This document shows positions 1 to 12,400 of a DNA stretch of 64,000 nt, piece after piece. Origin of the DNA: Tetradesmus obliquus (taxonomy: Eukaryota; Chlorophyta; Chlorophyceae; Sphaeropleales; Scenedesmaceae). Every line of letters begins with the position of its first letter. The stretch's first letter is position 1. Location: assembly GCA_030272155.1 (NCBI GenBank), contig CP126192.1, positions 3,010,501 to 3,074,500 of the forward strand, read 5' to 3'. A model generated the notes under the pieces. The model ran no database searches and had not been told where the DNA came from. It saw only the letters and a list, made by a program, of their open reading frames with translations. A program made the position numbers and the translations under genes.

Positions 1-940
1 TGCCACATCATGACTGCATCCAGCAGCTACCTGCTAGCACCAAATGTGTGCGCCCTGACGTAAGACAGCAGACCCTTGCGGACCACACAGGTCCATCAGC
101 ACACAAATGAAAGCAGTCACCAGCCACTGTGTAACTGCGTGCCGCGCCAAGCAGCCACCATTCCATTGCCAGCGCGCTTGATCCCATATCCTGCGCACAC
201 CGGACGGCGACAAAAACTTATGCAAGAGACAGCCACCGCAAAGCCAGGTTCAAGCGGTGGGGCTGACGCCTCCTCCCACAGCACACGGCTTGCAGTGACA
301 CGTTGTCGACCATAATGAGGGAGGTGACGACGCAAGAACCACAGACACTTTCACAGTGCACTCCCACATCACCATTGGGGACAATCTTTGGAGGCAAAGC
401 CGCCTGGCAGTGTGGCTGCTGGGTGTGCTGCAACACAACACCCTTCTGCACAATGCGCGACCCGCTGCGTGTAATGTTTCACCTCCAGCCAGGGCAGCTG
501 ACATATTTGAATGATTTTGTGCCACAGTGACTGCATGACAAAGTGGCAAGCCCTGGAAAGAGTGTGCGGGCTGCACGGACACTTGTTTCCTTTTTGCCCT
601 CGCCAATTGTCGGACACCATCTGACAGCACAGGCAGCAGCAACTGTCATGGGCTCGAGCGACAACCCAACAGCCATTACATCTAGACACAGACGCTGCCA
701 ACATCATTGCTGGCACGACGAAAGGACAACAGCTTGCCGCACGAACTTCCATCAGCCACTTACAGAAACTCAGAAAGCACCACATGCGGCGACTTACAGG
801 AGAAAGATAAGCTGCCACGCCTGCAGAGCCCAGCCAAAACCCGACCACAGACAGCTGCGACACCAGTGTGCCGCACCTGCTCAAGAAAAGCTAGGGCATG
901 TGCAGTACCCCACCGAAGACACCATACGTCAGGCGCCCAA
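1..940. repeat. Direct repeat, copy 1 (left of ARL6)
   Basis: This stretch recurs at 4400-5339 in the same orientation, offset by 4399 bases, with no difference that I could find by eye. Identity stops at about position 940, where copy 1 continues 'gtacctcacc' and copy 2 continues 'ccacaggctg'. The left edge coincides with the window edge, so the repeat may extend further upstream. It holds no recognisable gene. The longest open frame is 171 codons on the minus strand and looks like chance. It lies upstream of ARL6 and could contain part of its promoter. Confidence 0.95.
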
Positions 941-1372
941 GTACCTCACCTGCTGCAGTACATTGGTTTCACCAGCTGACGCGAGCGCTTCGCTGCTTGT
1001 CACTGTAAAAACAGCTCATTGACACTGCATATGCTTACTACCAGGTCGGCTGTGGAGCAGGCCACACGCATGTAGGAGTGCAGTGAATTGCTGCTGCTGG
1101 CCAGCCTGATGTCAGTAATACGGCGCTTCCTGCTGAAGCTAGGCCTTCTCAAGGTGATTAACCTGAATATAAGATGCATCTTGTAGCTTTTCTTCGTCAC
1201 AGCATGCTGTTACAAGCGTGAAGGTGGCAGAGTTGCAGCACTGCAACAGTGGCACCTGCCTTGTGGGCACTGCTGGCAGACTAAGCATGACAGACGACTC
1301 CTCACGATAAAACATAGTTGCACTGCTCTTTCTAATAATCAACGGCTTCAGCACAACCCTCAGTTACGCTGG
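941..1372. promoter_or_regulatory. Non-coding stretch upstream of ARL6
   Basis: This is unique sequence between direct repeat copy 1 and the ARL6 start codon. It presumably holds the proximal promoter and 5' UTR. I see no convincing core-promoter motif and no open frame worth calling. Confidence 0.3.
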
Positions 1373-2726
1373 ATGTTCAGCGTGCTCTCGCTGCTGTCAT
1401 CGCTGCCTGTGTGCTTGTCCTGCAAGCAGGTCAAGGCGAATGTGCTGGTGCTGGGCCTTGCACACAGCGGCAAGACCACGCTGGTCAACTGCCTGATGGA
1501 GGCAGGGGACCAGGAGGTGGTGCCGACTGTGGGCTTCAGCATGGAAAAGGTGCACTTTGACCGCTGCAAGCTGACAGTCATTGACATGTCAGGCCAGGAG
1601 AAGTACCAGCCGCTGTGGGAGATGCACTACACGGATGCCAAGGTAAGGGTTGTGATGGCAATTAGAAGGAAGCTTTGGCCTCAACAGATGCAGCACGCTG
1701 GCATGCCGTCAGCAGCAGAGTGCTTGGCTGCCTTGTAGAGTCATGCACGCGCCCCTGCAAAACGGCGCCCAACGTCCAGAGTTGGGTCTTGATGTTTACA
1801 GTAGAAAGTAAGAATACATACAGCGACCACAGCCAGCATCTACTGTAGTGTAGCAACTGTGCATAAGCAAGGGCTGACCTGTGCAAGCACACAACAGCAG
1901 AGATGTCACTGCAGCAGGGGTGATGTGCGCTGGCACCTGCTGGTAGCAGTGTGAGAACCTTTAACCCGTTCTGTGCCATTCCGTGCACATCTGCACCGTT
2001 CCGCTCACATCTGAACCGTGATGCCACCTGCCGCTGCTGCAGGCGCTGGTGTTCATAGTGGATGCAGCCAACCCGGCCAGCATGCGGCAAGCTGCTGCGG
2101 CACTTGAGGCAGTGGTGGCACATCAAGAAACACAGGTAAGCTGTCCCCAGTGCTGCGCCTGGCTGTGTCAGCTGTTTGCTGTTCAAGTGCCATGACACAT
2201 GCCATGCTGTGGCCTGATCCTTGTTGGTGTTGCTGAAGACAAGACACAAGCAATGGTAGGTGTTTGAGGCACTGGTGGCAGGGAGGCGGGGGTGTCTCAG
2301 GGCGGTTGTGTGCACCTGTGGTTGTGAGTGATATCTATCACTATCGCCATCAATGGTGGAAATGCTTGTTGCAGTTGCGCTGCAAACAATAGCCGGCCGT
2401 GGCCGACAGCATCGTCATATAACATGCTGCGGCTTGCCCTGTTCTGTTGTGGTGTGTTCAGTCTGCGGACCGCTCTGAGAACAGTTTCACTGAAAACAGA
2501 ACTCTCACACCGCTGTTGCTTTGCTGCGCTGCAGGGCCTGCCGTTGCTGGTGTTTGCAAACAAGATGGACCTGCCAGATGCGCTGCAGCCTGCAGAGCTG
2601 GCCGAGCAGATGCAGCTGCCGCAGGTGGCGCAGCGGGCCTTCCACATCACCAGCTGCAGCGCTCTCAGGAACGAAGGTGTGCAGGAAGGCATGAAGTGGC
2701 TGGCTGGGCAGCTGCAGTTGGGGTGA
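1373..2726 (+). CDS. ARL6: ARL6/BBS3 small GTPase, complete, 3 exons
   Basis: Exons are 1373-1642, 2043-2135 and 2535-2726, all phase 0, and encode 184 residues against 186 in human ARL6. The P-loop GLAHSGKT lies at residues 28-35, the switch I PTVGF at 51-55 and NKMD at 130-133. The switch II motif reads DMSGQ (71-75), where most ARF proteins have DxGGQ; DMSGQ is typical of ARL6. In known systems ARL6-GTP recruits the BBSome coat to membranes at the base of the cilium. The start was chosen because about 20 residues precede the first beta strand, as in homologues. There is no Gly at position 2, so ARF-style myristoylation is not expected. A possible algal TGTAA polyadenylation signal lies at 3667-3671. 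The gene sits between the two direct repeats. Confidence 0.93.
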
Positions 2727-4399
2727 CGAGTGTTGCAGCAGTCACCTGGAGTTATGGTGCACCGACAAATTGCTGCGGATACCAGAGCACGGTGCTGGGA
2801 TGACGGGGGTGTGGGCTCTGATTAGCTGGTTGTCTGGTGCACTCGTGGCAGTGTTATTGGGCAAAAGTATGTTGTGGGCTGCTGGGCATACGGGGTTTGT
2901 GGTTTGCAGGAGTGCTGATTAGTGGCACTGGAACAAACTGCTGTATGTGAGTGCCTCCTGTGATCTGTACAAGTTGCTTTGATGTCAGATGGTGTCTTAG
3001 GGGGATTCTGTAGACATCTGGTCGTGATGGACAGCACTGTTGGCAGTGTACTCAACCCTGCGACGCTTTCTTTTTACACTGCACTGTGTGGGCTATGGCG
3101 TCATCCTCGCCACTGGGGGTTTGGCAGGGGCAGCCATTACTCCTGCAGCTAACTGCTTTGGTGTCAATTGTTTTGCTGATGAGCGAAGGCATGTTGCTGT
3201 TACAGCCGTAAGCTGTTCTACCAGCCTTGAAGCTGCCGCTTAGGCTCAACAGTCCTATGATGCTAGTAACGTTGCATGGTGATGGCGGAAGCCGCTGTGG
3301 CACCTCCTGTCAGCCTGGCGCCGTGTGTGCTGTGTGCAAATAATCTGCAGTGCAAGCTTGCATTTGAAGCAAGTCTCTTTGAGGCATCCTTGGCATGCAT
3401 GCACCGGCAGCTCTGCAGCGTGTCTTGATCAAGCAAACAGCAATTCCTGACAGCGCTGCCATCAGCGCAGTTTGCACCTTGCTGCTAATGACTGACATAG
3501 CTGGCACCTGTCGTCATGAATGTCATGGCGATGATCACCAGAGTGCTTCACCCCAGCTCATGTGCAGTGAGGCTTGTTGGCGCCGGCTGGAGGCGTCAAG
3601 CTGAGCAATTCATGTGGCATAACATCGTCGATCAAGGAATTGCACGCTCATGTGGACCAGATCTGCTGTAAAGCAGCTTGTTTTGTTGGCGTGTGACATC
3701 AATTTGCAAGTTTGCGAAGTACAATGCATGGGGTGCAATGCTCACATGGCACAGACGTTTGTTCCTGCAGCACCATGGCCACCAGAGCAGCCTGCCAACG
3801 GTTGGTACAGACCTGCAGAGAAACAACCGATTCCGCTTTTGGGCTTTAGGCTTGGATATTTCCTGGGGCACAACAGCTTATATGTTACCTCACACCAGCG
3901 GCATATCACATCCGGCTGAGCTGGTGCACCTCTGATGACACGTTGCTGCGTCCACGCTTGAGTACCCGTGCCGTCAACCAGCAAAACCGTGCCCACGTTG
4001 GTGGTGCACCAGCATCAAGAAGGAACCTTGCACAGGCAGTACTATTGTGAACAAGGCGCACAGAGCACGGACTCTGCATGCTGCATGTCATGTGTACATG
4101 CTTCTACTGTGTTTGCGCGCTATTGCAGACCAATGGGCAGCGTTATAAGTGTGTCCAGCATACTGCACCGTGCCCCTGGCACCGCTGAGTGCCTTGCCAC
4201 CGCTGAGCCCTGGCAGCATACAAAAGCAAGGGAGAAATGCAACCAAAGGACAAGAAACACATGCAACCACCCGGACAATACCCATTGCTGCTGGCGGACG
4301 GCGCACAAGAAGCAGCGAGGTACTCAAATTCTATGCACAATCACTTCAGGAAAGGCTGCTCTTTTCAAGCACAGCGGCACAAGCGCAAGCAGCAGCAGC
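2727..4399. other. Intergenic region between ARL6 and repeat copy 2
   Basis: No supported gene. It presumably includes the ARL6 3' UTR, with the only nearby TGTAA at 3667-3671. Open frames here (up to 164 codons) have no domain, no plausible splicing partner and a composition like the surrounding DNA. Confidence 0.5.
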
Positions 4400-5339
4400 T
4401 GCCACATCATGACTGCATCCAGCAGCTACCTGCTAGCACCAAATGTGTGCGCCCTGACGTAAGACAGCAGACCCTTGCGGACCACACAGGTCCATCAGCA
4501 CACAAATGAAAGCAGTCACCAGCCACTGTGTAACTGCGTGCCGCGCCAAGCAGCCACCATTCCATTGCCAGCGCGCTTGATCCCATATCCTGCGCACACC
4601 GGACGGCGACAAAAACTTATGCAAGAGACAGCCACCGCAAAGCCAGGTTCAAGCGGTGGGGCTGACGCCTCCTCCCACAGCACACGGCTTGCAGTGACAC
4701 GTTGTCGACCATAATGAGGGAGGTGACGACGCAAGAACCACAGACACTTTCACAGTGCACTCCCACATCACCATTGGGGACAATCTTTGGAGGCAAAGCC
4801 GCCTGGCAGTGTGGCTGCTGGGTGTGCTGCAACACAACACCCTTCTGCACAATGCGCGACCCGCTGCGTGTAATGTTTCACCTCCAGCCAGGGCAGCTGA
4901 CATATTTGAATGATTTTGTGCCACAGTGACTGCATGACAAAGTGGCAAGCCCTGGAAAGAGTGTGCGGGCTGCACGGACACTTGTTTCCTTTTTGCCCTC
5001 GCCAATTGTCGGACACCATCTGACAGCACAGGCAGCAGCAACTGTCATGGGCTCGAGCGACAACCCAACAGCCATTACATCTAGACACAGACGCTGCCAA
5101 CATCATTGCTGGCACGACGAAAGGACAACAGCTTGCCGCACGAACTTCCATCAGCCACTTACAGAAACTCAGAAAGCACCACATGCGGCGACTTACAGGA
5201 GAAAGATAAGCTGCCACGCCTGCAGAGCCCAGCCAAAACCCGACCACAGACAGCTGCGACACCAGTGTGCCGCACCTGCTCAAGAAAAGCTAGGGCATGT
5301 GCAGTACCCCACCGAAGACACCATACGTCAGGCGCCCAA
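4400..5339. repeat. Direct repeat, copy 2 (right of ARL6)
   Basis: Second copy of positions 1-940, same orientation, apparently identical. It begins with TG and the shared part ends near CCCAA, so an LTR reading is possible. However, the DNA between the copies is an intron-bearing cellular gene with no gag or pol frame, and I see no primer-binding site or polypurine tract. A segmental duplication or an assembly artefact explains it better. Confidence 0.95.
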
Positions 5340-6348
5340 CCACAGGCTGACAACCCGCTAGCACTCACGCATTAACAACAATCTGCACAATGCGCGTGAG
5401 TGCCGCTTCCTGCAGCCATCTGCGCAGCTGCACCTGCACACACCACAGGCTACAGTGCAAGCGCAACCCTTCATGTACGCAACCCCAAGACCAGGTCAGT
5501 AAGCTGTGCAGCAAACACATGCAGCCATCCACAATACAGGCACAGCTCGACGCTGTTCCTTGGGCTTCCAGCACCATGCCACGTACGGCCTGTGACGACC
5601 AGCAGCAGTCTCACGCCCGACAAGCGTGTCCCACAATCGCGTCAAAACTTTCACCAGTAACCAGTAACGGCAGGACCCCAGGTAACATTGCTTAACACCG
5701 TCATCACATCAGCGGCTAACACATGCACTGTGCCACCGCTCACCATTGCTGATACAGAGGAGGAAGCACAGCGCAATATGACCAACACATCAGCCAACGC
5801 ACCACAATGAGGTGCTCCGTGCAATCATACGACAGGCATTGAATCACAAATGCCCTGACAACAGCAGCGCACGCCTTAATGCCACCAAGTGGTCGACAGC
5901 AAGTCTGCCCAGCTCCACAATGGCATCGCCACACTGCAAGGTGGAACACGCATACAGCCTAGCCACCAGCCTGGTGTGCATGCACACATCCATCCACGCC
6001 AGCTGTACATGCACATGCACATGCACATGCAGCAAGCCTCAACAAGCACCAGTCCAGAGGCAGCTGGAATGCAGGCAGGCTTCTCACAGCAAGCACCCAC
6101 AAGCGAAGCAGCTGAAATACGCTGGCGCTGCCCACCGCTGCTGCCAAGAATGGCAACACACCATGCAGCAGCAGCCAAAAGACATTGGCAGCTGTTCAGC
6201 ACAGCAGCGCGTAACAGCGCCAGGCAACCAATGTAGCATGCTAAGCCATGGCAACAGCTCAGCTTGCGCTGCACTCTCTGCCCCACCCACAGCTACCACT
6301 GACGGCAGCAACCATTCGCCTGATCCGCTGCTACCACGCAACTGCATG
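5340..6348. other. Intergenic region downstream of the F-box gene
   Basis: No supported gene. It should include the 3' UTR of the minus-strand F-box gene. The one distinct element is a short hexamer microsatellite of the ACATGC type near 6007-6031. A 243-codon plus-strand frame (5812-6543) runs antisense into the F-box coding exon and is judged spurious. Confidence 0.5.
6007..6031. repeat. ACATGC hexamer microsatellite
   Basis: About four tandem copies of a six-base unit (ACATGC) in intergenic DNA. Confidence 0.8.
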
Positions 6349-8794
6349 TCAACGGAAGGCACACGCTGTGCTGGCTTCAGCCACGCTCTGCTGCTGCTTC
6401 ACGCGCGGCAGCACACCATACTGCTCCAGCAGCTGCTCAAGCTTATGCTGTGCTGCCCAGAACATGAAGCCTTCTGCAAAGCGCCTGTCTGTGTCTTGTG
6501 GCACCTGCCATGCTGCTGCCTTGCTAAGCGTGACGGAGAATGAAGGCTTGGAACCGGGCTTGTGCCCGCCGACTGGGCTGCACGCTGTTGCTGCAGTGGC
6601 AGCAGCTAGGCTGCTCGCTCCTGGGCTGCTGCTATTGCCGCTGCTAGGCAGTGTGATGCCAACATTGCCGCTGCTGCTGCCGCTGCCGGCGCTGCCAGCT
6701 CCGCAGCTGTTGCTGCTGCCATTGGAGTGGCCCCTGATGCCTGGCAGCAAGCGGCCCAGCCACGACTGCACCTTGCTGGGACGCCAGCAGGCGCGCGCAG
6801 ACAGCTCGATACGCTCCAACCCGCGGTGCACCAGATTCGGGCTGCCCTCATCAATGTACCGCGGATCAATCACATAAGACCCAAACCCTATGGACAGGTC
6901 CAGCGACAGCCGGGGTCTGCCGCAGGGGCCGTTGCTGCTGCCGCTGCAGGTGCTGGCGACGCTGCTGCTGACCATCGCTGTGCAGGCGCCCAGGCTTCCG
7001 CTGCTGCTGAGTGAGCTGCTAGCCAAGCTGCCGTAATCGCCACGCCCAAACGGCGCAGCAGAGCACAGCATGGCGCTCTGGCTGATGCTCATGCTGCTGG
7101 CGCTGCTGCCCCCTGTTGAGCTGCTGTAGCTGTCCCAAGTCTGGTCCAGTGCCATGCCGCTGACGCTGCTTGCGCAGCTGCCGGTGCCGCAGCTGCTGCC
7201 GCTGCTGCTGCTGGGGCGCGGCGCCGCTAGCGTGCAGGGGTGCAGGAACCACGCGGGCACCGGGAAGATGTAGCTGACCTCAAGGGCAAGCAGGCGAGGC
7301 TGGCCTGGTTGCAGCTGGATGCAGCCCTGGCACCAGTCACGTTGCGGGGAGGTGACCCTGTAGTGCAGAAGCAGGGAAGCGCAGCACAGTGTGTTTGTTG
7401 GCAGTGCAGCGCAGCATGAGGATTTGTCGCATGTACACACTGTCTGGAAACACATATACCCGAGTAGCAGGCACCTGGATCGTGCGCCCGAGTGCAGCCT
7501 CTTCGCATGAACGGTTGCTGCTGCTGATATGAGTGCTGTTGCTCTGCCGCGCAGCCGCCGCACCTGCCGCTGGCATCTACGACGATGTCGACGGTCTTGC
7601 GGTCCAGCACGAAGCTCATCACTGTCACGCTGTCCTTCCAGCCCAGGGTGTGCTGCTGCTCGCTGCAGCCGGGCTCAGCAGGCGGCGCAGGCTGCTGCAG
7701 CAGCAGCTCGAAGGTCAGCAGCACGCCATGCGGGGACACCGCTGGCGCCAGGGCCTGCACATCTAGCTGCCAGGGGCCTTGCTGGGCTCGCTGGATGCAG
7801 CTCCACACCTGGCGCCAGTCGAGCCTGCAGATAGGATGTGGCAACCAGCAAGGCAGCATCATGGTCCAGTCAGCAACTGCCAGCCTGACATGTCCTGCAG
7901 CCATTAGGCCACGCACGGCTGCCAGCTATTTGCCGTTTGCACACGGTAATTACTTGAAATAGTTGTTAGGCTGCTATGTAAAGGTCCTGATGTGGGAGCG
8001 CAATGCTGCTATGTACTGGCCAACTGCTCAACATGTTACGATCTTGTTATAACACAACTGCCACCAAAGTAACATCCATGCAGCACCCACCGTTTGAGCT
8101 TTGCGCCTGCAGTTGCTGCATCTGCGTCGCGCAGTGTTAGACTGCCTTGGGCTGGCCCTGGAGCCACTGCCGCCGCCTCTGCCTGCTGCTGTTGATCTAT
8201 GATCTGCCCCTTGCTGCTGCTGCAGCTGCCGCTGCTCAAGCTCTTCGACTGGCAGCTGATCAGGCTGCCTGGCAGCTCCAGCGGCGCTGAGTCACCACCC
8301 TGTGCACTTCCAGCAGCAGCTGCAGGGGTGTCCAGCTGCTGCTGTGCATCCTGCTGCTGTTCCCTGCGGGGCTGGCCCTGCTGTGGGTCTAGGTCCCTCA
8401 ACCGCCCAAGCAGGCTGATGTTGTTGTGGTCTGCCATCAGCCAGCCCTCAACCTTTGGAGCCCAATGCTGGCATGCTTGCAGTACGCTGCAGCGCAGTCG
8501 GCTGCTGGTCTGCTTCAGCTGGGCTACATCCTGGTCCCGCAAGAACAGCACCACGCCATGCAGCACATCCGGCTGCAGATCTTCAAGTCCTATGGGGCCG
8601 CTGCCAGCTTGCAGGGCCCCTGAATCAAAGATGCTGTCGTTTTTGCGATGCGTAGAGCTGCCTGGTAGCGCCAGATCGTGCTCACTGTGCCACGGGCCAC
8701 GCAGCTGGTCGCTGGAGTTGACCAATAGGGCCTCTGTCCTGCTGCTGGGGCTGCCGCCCCCCAGCAGTGCGCCCGGCACCTGCGCTGCCGGCAT
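6349..8794 (-). CDS. F-box protein, possible PP2-like C-terminal domain, 3 exons
   Basis: Minus-strand exons are 8794-8091, 7884-7564 and 7357-6349. Phases close at both junctions and give 677 residues. Residues about 70-112 form an F-box: a GLEDLQPDVLHGVVLFL helix, a TSSRLR segment, then a Trp-containing helix. This would bind SKP1 in an SCF ubiquitin ligase. Exons 2 and 3 contain a beta-rich stretch with spaced Trp residues, a GWKDSV segment and GDWCQGCIQL-like spacing (here RDWCQGCIQL). That recalls the PP2/Nictaba domain of plant F-box PP2 proteins, but this is tentative. The remainder is Ser/Gly/Gln rich. The start is the first ATG in frame; the frame stays open to 8920, so an upstream exon is possible. 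The gene is divergent from the neighbour at 9446. Its target is unknown. Confidence 0.75.
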
Positions 8795-9445
8795 TGAGCT
8801 GGCGCAAATATTCGAGCAACGCCTGACCGGCGTAGGGTGGGAGCCGAGCGGGTTGCGGGCCAGCTTGCCCCCTGAACGGAAGTCAATGCCTGCTCTTGCG
8901 CAGCTCACGCGTCCCGGCACACCAGCAGCCCCCTAGTTGCTCTCATCTGTTGAGACCCCATAACCTCTCTGACTTCCACCCTGTGTGCAGCCTCGCACTG
9001 GCGGGGTGGGCCTCAGACAGTGGGGCTTGCTCACAAGCAGGAGGCAGTCTGATGATCGCTGATCTGCACCTGCCAAAGACGAAAGTAGGACCGTGACAAG
9101 GCGTCTGTGGCCAGCAGCAGCCACGCCAATGTGCGTTGTGACAGTCCCCTGCTACTTGCGCACTCAAACCAGCCCTGAGGCAGCATAAACTAACATTATC
9201 AACGCGGACGACAATGTTGATGACAATTGTTTAACTGTTTTGGTTGAGTACTGTTGTCGGTGACACACTCTGGCCAAACCGATTACCCTTTGCGTGCAGC
9301 AGTAGCTCACATCGTGTCGGAACCAAATTTTATATACATTCGTCGAATGCATGTCTGACGAAGCACGTGACTGGTCGTCGTAAGCATGCAGCACTTGACA
9401 TTGTGCTAGCATAGGGCTGTGAGCTGCGTCAGTGGCGCGAAACAT
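8795..9445. promoter_or_regulatory. Divergent intergenic region, F-box gene / unknown gene
   Basis: A 651-base interval lies between two divergently oriented start codons. It presumably carries both promoters. An AT-rich patch near 9190-9360 stands out against GC-rich surroundings. No specific element is recognised. Confidence 0.3.
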
Positions 9446-12400
9446 ATGTTGGTTTGCGTGGGAGGGCCCGCAGTCCGGCTAGCTCCTGCCCAGCCCTGGA
9501 CGCTATGCTCCAGGCTGCTGGACAACAGCAGGACAGTAAAGCCAGTGCTTCCAGGTGTGGCTCAAGGGGTTATGTAGCATGCTGGCAGTACGATGGTATC
9601 TGCAAACTTCACAGCCACAAGCATGCAGCATGGCACTGTCTGTGCACAGGCAGTACCGCTGGGCAGCGTGTACTGCCTGCCTGCTGGCGCTGACATGAGA
9701 CATGTGGTGTGCAGGAAGACCATCAGCTTTGCTGCCGGCCTGCAGCCATTGGCGGTTGCCCAGCATGATGAGCAGGATAGCATATTCAGATCCAGGTGCG
9801 TCAAGCAACAGGCAGGCAACTGCCAATCCCTTATATATGCTGTGTGCTGAGACAGCACTGCCAACAACTAACTGTCAGCTGGTGCACATATTGTTGAGCA
9901 GCGGATGTGCTGCAACTAGTGGCTTATGCACATGACAAGCATGGGCAGTTCTGCCAGCGTTGTGACAGCCTTGACCCAAGCAGGAAGCAGGAAGCGAGCT
10001 GTGGGCGGACAATCCGCCGGCAAGTGGCTGTATGAGCCCCACAGCACGACACTTGAGCTGGTTGCAGCAACATCTGTGGCTCGTCAAAGGGATTCTGCGG
10101 GGCAGCATAGGGCATGCCCACCCTTACTCTGCCCAGCCTTTGTCTCACACAGTTTAGTTGTTCCACCCGTGCAGTGCCCTGCTGGCAGCAACGCCGCATG
10201 TGCCTGCAAGCCACAAGGTCTTCACTGACCGCTGCACAAGTAGGCTGGCCAGCGGTGCAGTGCAGCGGCCTGCCACAACAATGGGCCCAGCAGTGTGCAG
10301 GCGCAGTCAGTCGCCGCCACTGCTGGTGGAACGGAGGAGGTAAGGACGGCAGCAGTCGCAGGTCTCAGGCAAGGCTTGGTGAGGTGCACAGGTTAACGTC
10401 ATGCAGCAGGCTGGTGGAGCTGATGCTGCAGCCCAGAAACAGTTCAGCAGCGAGGTGCGCGTGATAATGATTGCAACGTGATGAGATGGTTGCTGCTGTG
10501 GGTGTGTCCTGCAGGTGCAGCACTGCGCCGCTAGCGCTGCCAGGCAGGCTGCGCTCATTCGGCGCAGAGGTGACCAGCCTGCTGCCTGAGGTGCTGCAGT
10601 TTGAGACGTGGTGGCACGAGAAGGGCCAGCTGCAGAAGCAGAGCATTGACTTTCACACTGCCAGCAAAGAGTTTCGCGTCAGGTGGGCCGCCACGTGCTA
10701 CAGGCGACTGCCAGTTCTAGGTTGAGTGCTCCAGTGCTGCATAAGATTGCTGTGAGGCCCATACCAGTTACAAGTATGTTTTGCAGTTGCTGCATGTCTG
10801 GCGCAGAAGGTCCCGTGTTTTGTGTGTGCACAGTGCAAGCGCTACTGCCCCATATGTAAACAGCAACGCAGTACCAGCAGCACCATTTCAGAGATATACA
10901 ACATACAGCACGAGCTCACACAGCCCAGCCACCAGCTAATCGCCAGGCGCTGCGCATGCTGCAGGGGCCCCGGCGGCCGTGAGCTGTGGCTGCGCATGGC
11001 TGGCGGTGCGGGCGAGGCGCTGGAGCAGTGGGACCTGCACGTGGGCGCTGAGCTGGACGTGCTGGGGCGCAAGGTGGTGCTGCGCAAGGTGCGCCGGCAG
11101 GCGGCTTGAATGCACTAGCACGGGATGTTATCATTGCAATGGCCAGGCCCAAGCAGACCTGTGGCTGCTGGCCTCCTTGTGGGTGGCGTAGCAGGTTGCT
11201 ACTGTAGCTGCCATCTTGAAAGCAGGCACCTTTAAAGCAAGCAAAAAGGAGAAAGATGATTGCGCTGTGGCAGCGCTCATGAGCCAGCAGATGGCAAGGG
11301 GTTTTGACTCAGCGGGTGGGTATCCTTGCACCAGCAGGCAAGCAGTATGCGCTGACCGCTGTGAACTGCACCAAGTCATGCGGCCGCTGAAGAAGTGCCC
11401 AACAGGGCCAGGGGATGTACATTGTTGACATGTGCAGGACCAGCGTAGGGCACAGCAGCTTGTCAGGTGCATGGGGTGCAGATGTGCTCCTGCACAGCTC
11501 TGAGCAGAACAAGCTAAACCGTGCGCTCTGCACTGGCAGCAGCAAGAGCAGCTGGCTGTGACGGAAGCAGCGGCGATGAGGCTGCCACCTGTGTCCTGTG
11601 TGTGTCGCGTGTCCATGCAGGCAAGCTGCTCCACTATTGCCTGGCTGGACGGCTGGACGCGGCTGCTGCTGCAGCACAAGCAGCGGCTGGAGGGCCAGCT
11701 GTCCAAGTTCACGCCTGTGATTCAGGGCCAGGAGCTGCTGCGCAGAGACAGGCCGCCGTGCATGGTGCGTGGGCGGCCTGACTGCTTTTGAAGCAATGCA
11801 GCAGGCTGGAGGGACCTGGCTAGGCTGGCTGATGCAACGGCGGCAGCAGATGACTGCCTGTCAGTGCTCTGCAAAATCTGGCGGGAAGCTTTGCTGGAGC
11901 AGCAGTGACGTACACGTTAACACCATGCCCTGCCCAGGGCAGCCTGCTATGCTACCAGCGTGCTTAAATGCACTATAATTGATCTTGAGTTTACTCTACA
12001 AGTGCCTTGCTTTGCTGTTGGCCTGTCAGGTAGGGGAGGCGGGCTTGCAGGCCAACCCCACTGAGCTGGTGGCCACAGGGGGCCAGGTCAACCTGCGGCA
12101 CCTGCGGGAGGATGTCGCGTTTGCAGCCTGGCGCTTGCGGCAGCACAAAGCAACAGTGCACCTGCCGCCAGAGCTGGCTGACCTACAGCCTGAGGTGCGG
12201 GACTGTGTTGAGTCGAGTGTGCATGCATTGTGATGTCATTGCTATCACAGGTCATGTGCCTAACGGTCAGGGCGACATGTGTCAGCAATCCATTCTGTAT
12301 CGCACAGGAATGTGTACGCTGCTGCCCTCAAAAGGTGAATAGAGCACAAACGCTGCTGCTGCATGCTACCATTATGGTGAGTAGGTGGTGGTCGTCGATG

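Noticed and set aside
369-884. 171-codon minus-strand gene inside the repeat (and its copy at 4768-5283)
   Set aside because: Cys/Trp-rich composition is typical of a translated antisense frame of GC-rich DNA; no motif and no splice partner.
1-5339. LTR retrotransposon with ARL6 as cargo
   Set aside because: No gag, protease or polymerase frame, no primer-binding site or polypurine tract, and ARL6 retains its introns, which a retroelement would have lost.
5812-6543. 243-codon plus-strand gene
   Set aside because: It overlaps the F-box coding exon in antisense and has no domain or homology that I can see.
9926-10228. Extra exon of the unknown gene (SAGKWLYEPHSTTLELVAATS)
   Set aside because: It looks protein-like, but the flanking exons at 9795 and 10175 join in phase without it, and no acceptor/donor pair includes it cleanly.
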